This document shows, in pieces, positions 56,563 to 64,000 of a stretch of DNA of 64,000 nt. Each line of letters opens with the position of its first letter. Positions within the stretch are counted from its first letter, which is position 1. Source of the stretch: Laccaria trichodermophora (lineage: Eukaryota > Basidiomycota > Agaricomycetes > Agaricales > Hydnangiaceae). The DNA lies in NCBI GenBank assembly GCA_018417955.1, contig JACTVC010000024.1:124001-188000 (forward strand), read 5' to 3'. Below the pieces are notes generated by a model. The model searched no databases. It worked only from the letters and a program-made list of their open reading frames with translations, and was not told where the DNA came from. The position numbers and the translations under genes are program-made.

Positions 56563-57961
56563 TCAACATAGTGGCAAGAATTGGACAGGCTGAGAGGAAG
56601 TAGGGACAGGAAGGTGGCTCTGGATGGATGTCTCCTTGCTTGGTGCAAGCATATCAGCAGTAATGACATTGGGATTGAATGGCCAGATGCCTGTTTTGTG
56701 GAAAGCAGTCTTGATGAGTTCTGGGGTCAGAGTGGTAATGTAGGCCTAGATATGACCTGCAGAAAATTTCCCTTGTCAATTGTGTTCCCAGTTGTATGAA
56801 GCAGTGCATCGCACTCCACACCAAGATAGTGTTTCAGCACAGCAAACATGACCACATCGAGACCTTGATAGACGTGTGTCCCATGTGCAACATAGCAAAT
56901 GACTATGACCATGTGGAGGCGAGCAAGAAGGAGAAAGGCGACAGTGTAGTGTGAGTTGTGTCCGTCCACAATTAGTAAGCAGTACTCGCCATTTGCCTTT
57001 TCTCACATCGCTTTCTCAAATAACTTCATCCATGACATGCCAATTTCACCATCTGTCCAGCCCTTCTGCTGGTATCCAATCCTAGCAGTAGATTTATTTA
57101 CACACATGAAGATAGTGAATAGAATGACATATGATGCATTAAGGGGATTATTTTCCCCCCATTTGACCTGGTAGGCGCTCCCCTTGAAGATAATGGCAGG
57201 AGGTGTGCTTGTGCCATCCACACAGATTGTAACGATGGTGGTAATATTTTCACATGTTCCAGAGTGCTGCTGGTAGGGTGCAGCTTTTGTATGGGGGCCA
57301 AAAACATACTCATGCTCACCACCTCCCTGGGCCTGTATTCCAACTTCGTCCATTGCATATGTGTTCTCCTCCTTGATCTTGTACTCTGTGATGGTATCCC
57401 CAAGAAGTTTCCACCATGCCTTGTTGTTGTGTGGATTTGTTGTGTGTCTTCATTTGTCTTCCAGTGGTCAGGAACATGCGATCTTGATCTGTTCAGAATA
57501 CTTTTGAGAAAAGCAGTAGGTCCAATTCTCTCTGACACCTTTAGGAGGAAAAGAAGCGCCAAGATGTGCAGTGCATATATCATTGACATGCTCCTTCAGC
57601 TGCCCATGACTGAGAGGGAACCCACAATGCGCCATCTCATTGATGAAATTGATAACGATGTTGACCACAGAATCAGTAAACCCACCATCAACATGTCATT
57701 TTAAGGTTGCATGACTGAGTTTAATTCAATTTCCTGTTGAAGAAATGAATGAATATCATTTAGAATAGTATAGATATAATTGCCAGTCTCTTGAAAATGA
57801 AGACTCTCAAAATCAAGGCAGACTTTGCAGTATCCACAATGATCTTTCATTGGCTTCTTTTGATCTGCCTTGTATGCAGCAACAGCATGGACCATCAAAG
57901 CTTTGTAAACACATTTTCGAGCATTAGCCTTGTCGACATCAGATTTGGCTCGGCCAGCCAT
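56563..57961 (-). pseudogene. pogo-like DDE transposase, frame-broken
   Basis: Minus strand from ATG 57,961: MAGRAKSDVDKANARKCVYK (helix-turn-helix N end), a CENP-B-like part with SHGQLKEHVNDICTAHLGAS (57,668-57,468), then MDEVGIQAQGGGEHEYVFG, TTIVTICVDGTSTPPAIIFK and GYQQKGWTDGEIGMSWMKLF (57,353-57,003). An in-frame stop follows; next LLIVDGHNSHYTVAFLLLAR and HVYQGLDVVMFAVLKHYLG (56,969-56,727), then HKTGIWPFNPNVITADMLAP and a stop at 56,563. The three acidic catalytic positions (MDE, VDGHN, GLDVV) are visible. Several frame changes, some possibly introns, make function unlikely. Best-preserved pogo copy here; a fragment lies at 3,295-3,775. Confidence 0.75.
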
Positions 57962-58523
57962 AGGTAGAAGAGAAAAATGGGGGGATGCTTGATTAGTGGT
58001 TAAGGAAAATACTGGGCCCACTCTGGCATATACATACAGAACTGTGAACTAGCCTTGCAGCTGCAAGTTGGTGAACTTTCTGAAGCAAATCTGCTGTGCT
58101 AAGTGAATGAATGGCCATTAGAATTAACAGTAACCGTTTGTACACCTGTGCATAAGCGAGAGATCGTAAACATGAGTAGATGGCAAGGCTTGCTTAGCAT
58201 ATGTTGTGCTTTCAATGTGATTTGGATCTATGCCTCAGCCTTTTCCTGGCTTCTCGACTGTTTTGTGAGCTACTAGACATGTCTGAGATTGTGTCAGAAC
58301 CATCACTGCTCCCAAAAAAGTTGTCTGAGGAAGAAGGATAACTCAAGGAAGATTCTGACCAGGGTCTGCATGCACATGGGTGTGGGGTCTTTGTGAAACA
58401 TTAACATTAAGATTTGGTTGAGATGCAATGTTCCTGTGAAGAGACCATGGCATTACCCATGCTGATCACTAAATACATGAGTGTTAGGGCTAGGTAGAGC
58501 ATTTTTATGTCAAGGCCCTCTGC
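57962..58523. other. no gene seen
   Basis: Short A+T-rich region between the pogo start codon and the next CACTTCAG terminus. It would include the pogo promoter. No further structure was recognised. Confidence 0.35.
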
Positions 58524-61060
58524 CACTTCAGTCACCTACCTTGAACAAGCTATTAGCCTTGAAACATATAGGTATATATCCAGGCTAATAGGTTCCTTGG
58601 CCGTTTATTTTTTTGCCTCTGGAGGAAAATATATTATTGCATTGGGCAAAAATGTTTGACCTTCAATATTGTGACCAGAAATATTTGGGTTGATATAATG
58701 CATTGAAAAATATCCTAGCCATCTGAAAGTGGTCGGAAATGTTTGAAGCATGTTAAAGTGGTAGGAAATATTTGAAGTGTTTCAGACTGGTCAGAAATGT
58801 TTGAAGCATGTTAGAGTGGTAGGAAATATTTGAAGTGTTTCAGACTGGTCAGAAATGTTTTAGCTATGTCACACTGCTAAAAAATCTTTTGGTCATGTCA
58901 CACTGCTAAGAAATGTTTGAGCCATGTCACACTGCTGAAAAATCTTTTGACCATGTCACACTGCTTGGAAATGTTTTAGCCATGTCACACAGGCAAAATA
59001 TTTCCTGCCAGTGTCATGGAGTATCTGGGGTCCTAGTTTCAAAAAAAAAACTTCAAAAATTTCTGACCATTCAAACTTTTATCTTCTTGATTCAACTTTT
59101 GTACAAAATTTATTATAAAGATAATTTTGGTCCTAAACTTTCCCTTTAACTTTTATATTGTATTTTTATTATAGAAACAGCAGATTATATATTGCATGCA
59201 ACTGTACCTATTAGTATTCAGCTATTTGTTATATAGTGATAGCCTCTAAATTCTGCTTCATCAGATAATAAAAGTTGTTACTGACTGCTCTTATATTGAG
59301 TTTATATTGATAATTGCCTACAATAGATTAGTCTTAACAACTGAATCATTACTGTTGTCTATTATTCATGCAAAGTACGAGAGGTAAATATTGGCTGATG
59401 TACAAACCATATTCTTCACTGCAGTAAACCTATGTTTCTGAAAACTAGAGAGAGTTCTGGGGATTGTTACATTTACTGCTAGCTATATTTTCTCACTCCC
59501 ATAGAGGTATGTTCCCAAGCACTGGAGAGGGTTCTGAGGATTGTTAGAGTCTGATATTTCATGTAAATGTATATGTGATGTATTTGTGTTTGTCAACTAT
59601 AATGACATATTGAATTTCTTTCTTGAACAACATCATAACTGCCAGTACTTTACTGTGCCCCACCTATTTCTGCAGAAATGGTTAGAATCCTACAGAATTC
59701 TGATCTCTCTATTAGAAATACTTGAATTTTGTTTTTTAGATATGGATTTTAGACCTTGACAACAGTACCCAACGAGAAGTCATATGTTTTCTGTTTTTAC
59801 AATATTTTATAAATGATTTTCATTTAAAATAGTAATATTTCTCATTTGAAATGAAAAATGGACTTCGAAATCAGCCCTGCAACATTATGACCACCAGTAA
59901 TTACCATCTACATTTTCTCCAATGTTACTCTCATTTTATTACAATTTTCTGGCTATATTTGCACAAATTGCTATATTTGCACAAATTGCTATATTTGCAC
60001 AAATTACCACATTTGGAAATATACACAGGTCATGTCCACTATGCACCCACATTGTTAATAATAGGCAATAGCATGTCTGTCCTTTTTTTCTCATTTCTTT
60101 TCTGATTTCTACAGTTTATTTGTATCAATTGCTATATTAGAAAATGCATATAAACCATGTATATAGTATTCAATATTCCTAACAATAGTTCATTATTTGC
60201 CTCTTTTGACTCTAATTTTCTAGATGTATTTTCATTATTTACTATATTTGGAAATATGCACAGACCAAGTAAACAGTGCACTAAGATCTATTTACATCAC
60301 ATGAATATTTCTAAAATATTTCTAATTATATTTGTATTAATTACTATATTAGCAAATGTGCACAGGCTATGTATATACCCAATATTGTCAAGAATGGGTC
60401 TATTTTCTTATTCTTCTGGCTATATTTGTATCAATTACTACATCAGACAATGTGCACAAACTATGTTCATAGTATGTCAATATTGTCAATAATGGTACAT
60501 TATTCTTCTGTTTTTATTCTAATTTTCTGGCTATATTTTCATTAATTACCTGACTTGGAAATATGCACAGACCAATTAAACAGTACATCAAAATTATCAC
60601 ATATCATTTAATTTTTTATTGATTTTTCCGCCTATATTTATGTTGATGAACATACTGGAACATGTACACTGACCCTGCATATTGTACCCTAATATTTTTA
60701 ACATTACTTTATTACTTTTATTTCCATTTTATTCTATCTTTCTGATTTTCTAGCATTATCGAATTTCTTTTGTTATTTTCCTGGCTGTATTTGTATTAAG
60801 GATCACACTGACCACATATCTATTTTCCCCCTTTTTTTGTCTGATTTTCTATATATATTTCCATAATGGAAAATGTGCACAAGCCATTAGTAGCTGCTAT
60901 CACATGATCAGATGACATGAATGTATCACATGATTTTATATTACATAATCAAACCACATGATACATCACATGACATGGTCATATGATCATATCACATGAC
61001 TACTATATCATATGACTGTATCATGTGATATACAATATGAACATTTATCATATGCCTATC
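58524..61060 (+). mobile_element. single-arm relative of the foldback element, right end not in window
   Basis: Starts CACTTCAGTCACCTACCTTG and follows the left arm of the foldback with moderate divergence: AAATATCCT-GCCATCTGAAA, TGTCACACTGCT units (58,855-59,000), a GGTCCTAGTTTCAAAAAAAA segment, then the loop blocks with CTATATTTGCACAAATT units and the ATCACATGA array (60,900-61,050). No inverted second arm and no CTGAAGTG terminus is seen up to 64,000. Either truncated, or the left end of a larger element running off the edge. Confidence 0.65.
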
Positions 61061-61555
61061 ACACCTGAAACAAGGGACAATCAGACACCTAAGCAAAGAG
61101 ATTGACAGATGCAAGGACAAATTAATCATTTTTGACTATTGTTTGTTGATAACACAGACTCATTATAAGATTTTTAGTCCGACAACCAATTCCACCAAGG
61201 GCCAAATCTTATTGTCGTATTTTAAAATTTCCATCAAAATTTATTATAATTGTGTTTGATTGCTTCAAAAAGTTGACAAATCTTAGGACAAACAAAAAGT
61301 ATGTAGCCTAATATATCATACTTTCATAGCTTCTTACAGGTACAAAATCCGTATATAGAACATATTATTGAACAATTTCAAAATCCGTATTGACGCCATA
61401 CTTGGAAAATGGTCCGTGTAAATATACAACAACATATATATAATCTGTCATCAAATCTGTCAAAAAGAAGAAGCAAATGTCAGATTTGGAGTATTTGCAG
61501 GAAATGAAGTGAATATTCGGTGAAAGGGCCACTCATGGGATAATCACAGGCCCAA
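61061..61555. other. A+T-rich region without gene
   Basis: Transition between repeat sequence and the CpG-retaining gene region. CpGs become visibly more frequent from about 61,160 onward. Nothing else recognised. Confidence 0.4.
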
Positions 61556-62010
61556 TCACTGGTTGTCAAGGTCATTGTCCAGGGAAGTGCGTGCCTTTGA
61601 GTTTTTCTTATGCGATCTCCGGGATTGCTGCACGGTCTGTTTCAGCTCAAGCTTCACAAAGTCAGCGATGGCCCAATTATCTTTGAACTGCTTTAGCAAT
61701 GGAAATTTTTTGAGTGCCTGCAGCTTTGTTAGTCGCATTGACTCAACTTCAGCTAAATCACCTTTTCATAAACAGTATCTAAATCAGTGCTGGATTGTCG
61801 TCTAAAGGCAAGGCTGGTCTCTAGGTGGTTGGCAACCAATCATGAGATTAGATCCTAAGTGAGGATCAGCAAGGCTTTACACATCAATAGAAGTTAGGAC
61901 TTACTTGTACATCTGCGAATTGTTTGTCGTCGACTTTCATCTCAACTTGAAGGTTGTAAGCCCAGGACACTTCCCCTCGCAGTTTTAACATCAGAATTGG
62001 GTGGTATGAT
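61556..62010 (-). CDS. C-terminal exons of an unrecognised protein
   Basis: The terminal exon (~61,755-61,556) encodes AEVESMRLTKLQALKKFPLL then NWAIADFVKLELKQTVQQS, a basic tail and a stop. An acceptor (GATTTAG) precedes it. An upstream exon (~62,005-61,905) reads LRGEVSWAYNLQVEMKVDDK and QFADVQ, ending at a GTAAGT donor. The middle exon (~61,857-61,761) is less certain. Composition is CpG-retaining and looks functional, but the N-terminal part was not found (a weak minus frame at 62,228-62,025 is adjacent). Function unknown. Confidence 0.4.
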
Positions 62011-62357
62011 GTGCTACTTGATGACTAGGCTGTTTTGGGCTTTGCCGGATCTGTGACATCATAATGATCAATGAAAGTGTATGCAGATCTTAAAGTATTT
62101 GGTGGAGGGGTGAGCAAGTGCTCAGGGGAAAATATGGACCTTGTGGTTGGACACAAGTGGTAACATTGGACATGATGGGGAGGCATTAGAGCAGTTTGAG
62201 CGAAGAAGTTGCAGCTTATCAAGTCCATAGGTTGTCATTGTTCTCTTGTCATTATACAAGAACAAGAAACACTACAACAGTTGGGACATGGTCGCCGTTG
62301 CTATGGAAAATGAGCCTTTAAAGAGTCAGTGGACTGCAACACCCTCCTTGACTTTTA

Positions 62358-62785
62358 ATGGCAGACCTAATGATTGAACATGCCGAACGTATCTTACAAC
62401 GAGATATTATCGCACCAACCGCTCTCAAAAAATTTCACAGGGATATCCTGAAGTCTTTGTGTCAAACGTTCCAACTATCTGTCCCCTTGACTGCCAAAAG
62501 AAACCGTGTGGAGCCTACCAAAACCGACTACGAGAATGCTCTAATAAATTTTGTGAGATAATGCTGCCAGATAGATGCGCTGAAATAAACTTACTCCAAT
62601 TTCAGGTGTTGGGTAGGCATGGAGATAGTCAAGCCGATATTGTGATGGGTATTGAGGCAGTGGTGGTCAATATGCGGAGCTTGCCTTTAGAACCTCTCCT
62701 GGTGGACAAAGACGAAGCTGCAGCTGAAGTTCGCGAAAAACTGCAAAGCATTCCTGAAGTTCCCCATCGCATACCCCGCATATGA
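62358..62785 (+). CDS. small two-exon hypothetical protein (~124 aa)
   Basis: Exon 1 62,358-62,552 (MADLMIEHAERILQRDIIAP, LKSLCQTFQLSVPLTAKRNR), a 53-nt intron 62,553-62,605 (GTGAGA...TTTCAG), exon 2 62,606-62,785 (VLGRHGDSQADIVMGIEAVV, LVDKDEAAAEVREKLQSIP) and stop. The junction keeps phase 0. The N half is helical and basic, weakly like an SAP-type DNA-binding helix pair; I do not claim it. Intact and CpG-retaining. The minus frame over the same span is a shadow. Confidence 0.55.
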
Positions 62786-63700
62786 CACTTTGAAGGGCCA
62801 AAAGACTGGTGTCACAGACAAGAGATTGATGTCAAGTGCAATGACAATGGAGACCTCGACCTCTTCACAGTCCTTCAAAAGCTTTGCATGAACGGAAAAG
62901 TTGTGATAAGAATGATAAGCCAAAATCTTCACCTTGCTAAAGGCCTTTATAGGTTTTGGATCCATGGAAGCTGTGGCCGTTTCTTGAGTACAAGGTGAAC
63001 ATACTTGAAGCTGACAACATTGACTTGCTCTTTAAAGATGGCTACGTACGTGTAATCAGTGAGAGGACATCAATCAACAAGATGTTATTGATACAACTCA
63101 TCTCATTCTCTAGTTCAACCAGAAAAGCATCCCTGACGGGTTTTCCTTGAGTATTGCAAACTCCCCATACAACCTCAGGCTCACCGATTACAATTGACTG
63201 GGCCATTACCGGTCAATCACTCATCTTTTGTATATTCATTTCTAAAACTATAGCTACATATGTACTACAAACATATTGGTTCCCCAGTGTCATAATGAGT
63301 GAGTGGGTGTGGGAGGAAAAGGGGCAACAGCAACGCGCTGAGTTGGTTTTGACAACAGCTACTTTAGGGCAGCCTGACATCTTTTCACATGATCTTCGTA
63401 AGGCTCCCCTAAAGTCACTCAAGCCAATAGACGCCAAACCACACAAACACCACTCCCACTCACAGGAATTCGGGGAGAACTAGTGTTGCACCTGCAATTG
63501 AACGAGCATTCGGAATGTACTAAATCATGTCAATATAGAATATATACACAGAGTAGACTAAACTGATGAGCCTAGGGGCGGATTTGATCAAAAAAGCATA
63601 AGAAACAATCATTCCAGCACTTGGAAATTCCTTAGATCATCCCCGTCACCAAGGCTAACTGGTCGGATTGCATGATAGGTGGTTCGTAATTCTTGAGCTG
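62786..63700. other. CpG-retaining region with fragmentary frames
   Basis: Plus frames at 62,956-63,150 and 63,154-63,483 and minus frames opposite them are open for 60-110 codons without recognised motifs. They could be exons of a gene I cannot assemble by eye. Confidence 0.3.
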
Positions 63701-63721
63701 CAGAAGTGGTTTTTTTGGATC

Positions 63722-64000
63722 TTATAATGCACATCGACCATTATTGTACTTTGCAACCTTCAGAAGCTCACTGCGAAGCTGACTGCTAAGTGGCACAATG
63801 AGTTCCCCCTCCATCGTTGGATGGAGGGGCAGCAGATATTGGAATGGTATTTCTGGGGTTTTGAAGTTGATTGAGACCTTCACAATACTGCCACCAATTG
63901 CGGACAAGAATTGTGCATACTTGCCATGGTAAATCCCCCCTTCATACCATTTTGATGGATCATGTACTATCAATCTGAATTTGTACTTTTTGAAGGTTTC
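63722..64000 (-). CDS. 3' end of an unrecognised gene, cut by window edge
   Basis: The frame is open from the window edge (ETFKKYKFRLIVHDPSKWYE) through GGIYHGKYAQFLSAIGGSIV and IPFQYLLPLHPTMEGELIVP to a stop at 63,722. The protein-like composition and the CpG content suggest a real C terminus. Upstream exons lie outside the window. No family recognised. Confidence 0.45.
   Translation of the reverse strand, partial: ETFKKYKFRLIVHDPSKWYEGGIYHGKYAQFLSAIGGSIVKVSINFKTPEIPFQYLLPLHPTMEGELIVPLSSQLRSELLKVAKYNNGRCAL

Noticed and set aside
61000..64000. Right terminus CTGAAGTG for the 58,524 element
   Set aside because: Matches such as CCTGAAGTC and CCTGAAGTT occur but lack the GGGTGACTGAAGTG context.

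Overview
This window looks like a transposon-dense, gene-poor piece of a basidiomycete (probably Agaricomycetes) nuclear chromosome. I infer this from short GT-AG introns of about 46-61 nt, KDZ transposases with CxC1 and CxC5/CxC6 cysteine clusters, a TET/JBP-like dioxygenase remnant, pogo and LNxIE-type DDE transposases, and many nested non-autonomous repeats. CpG looks scarce in most of the repeats and is retained in a few islands: a solo LTR near 13.0-13.5 kb, two hypothetical genes at 25.9-34.0 kb, and genes at 61.5-64 kb. No housekeeping gene was recognised.

Central result: 21,410-40,450 reads as ONE 19-kb insertion. It has about 400-bp terminal inverted repeats (TIRs) starting CACTTCAGTCACCCAC and a 7-bp CATATGG direct repeat at its edges. 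It splits an older ~1.9-kb repeat element whose two halves lie at 21,245-21,409 and 40,451-42,215. It carries a near-complete KDZ/CxC1 transposase gene (minus strand, 22.4-25.7 kb) and two long divergently transcribed, intron-rich genes of unknown function (minus 25.9-28.4 kb; plus 30.3-34.0 kb). Between and inside those genes lies a family of tiny hairpins in which an 11-12-bp core interrupts unique palindromes at a central CpG. A 3.54-kb foldback element with 1.47-kb arms and its own 8-bp duplication is nested inside; it shares the terminal 16 bp and a TGTCACAC subterminal motif. This fits a cargo-carrying giant KDZ transposon plus satellites mobilised by the same ends.

Left region (1-21.2 kb): transposase fragments, a TET/JBP-like pseudogene (5.1-5.7 kb), a second dioxygenase-fold pseudogene (7.5-8.4 kb), a 247-bp MITE, a solo LTR with a 5-bp duplication, a gag-like fragment, and several composite elements built as TIR / tRNA-like or A+T block / CAACGAC-rich block / polypyrimidine / TIR.

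Right region (42.2-64 kb): a decayed CxC5-CxC6 KDZ gene, a small intact hypothetical gene, a two-gene TIR element with a decayed DDE transposase and an acidic protein, a 1.1-kb palindrome, a GGGCCCA-type repeat block with a composite element nested in it, a pogo transposase pseudogene, and from 58,524 the left end of another CACTTCAG-type element. That element has no right end in the window and leads into CpG-retaining genes, so a second large element may run off the edge.
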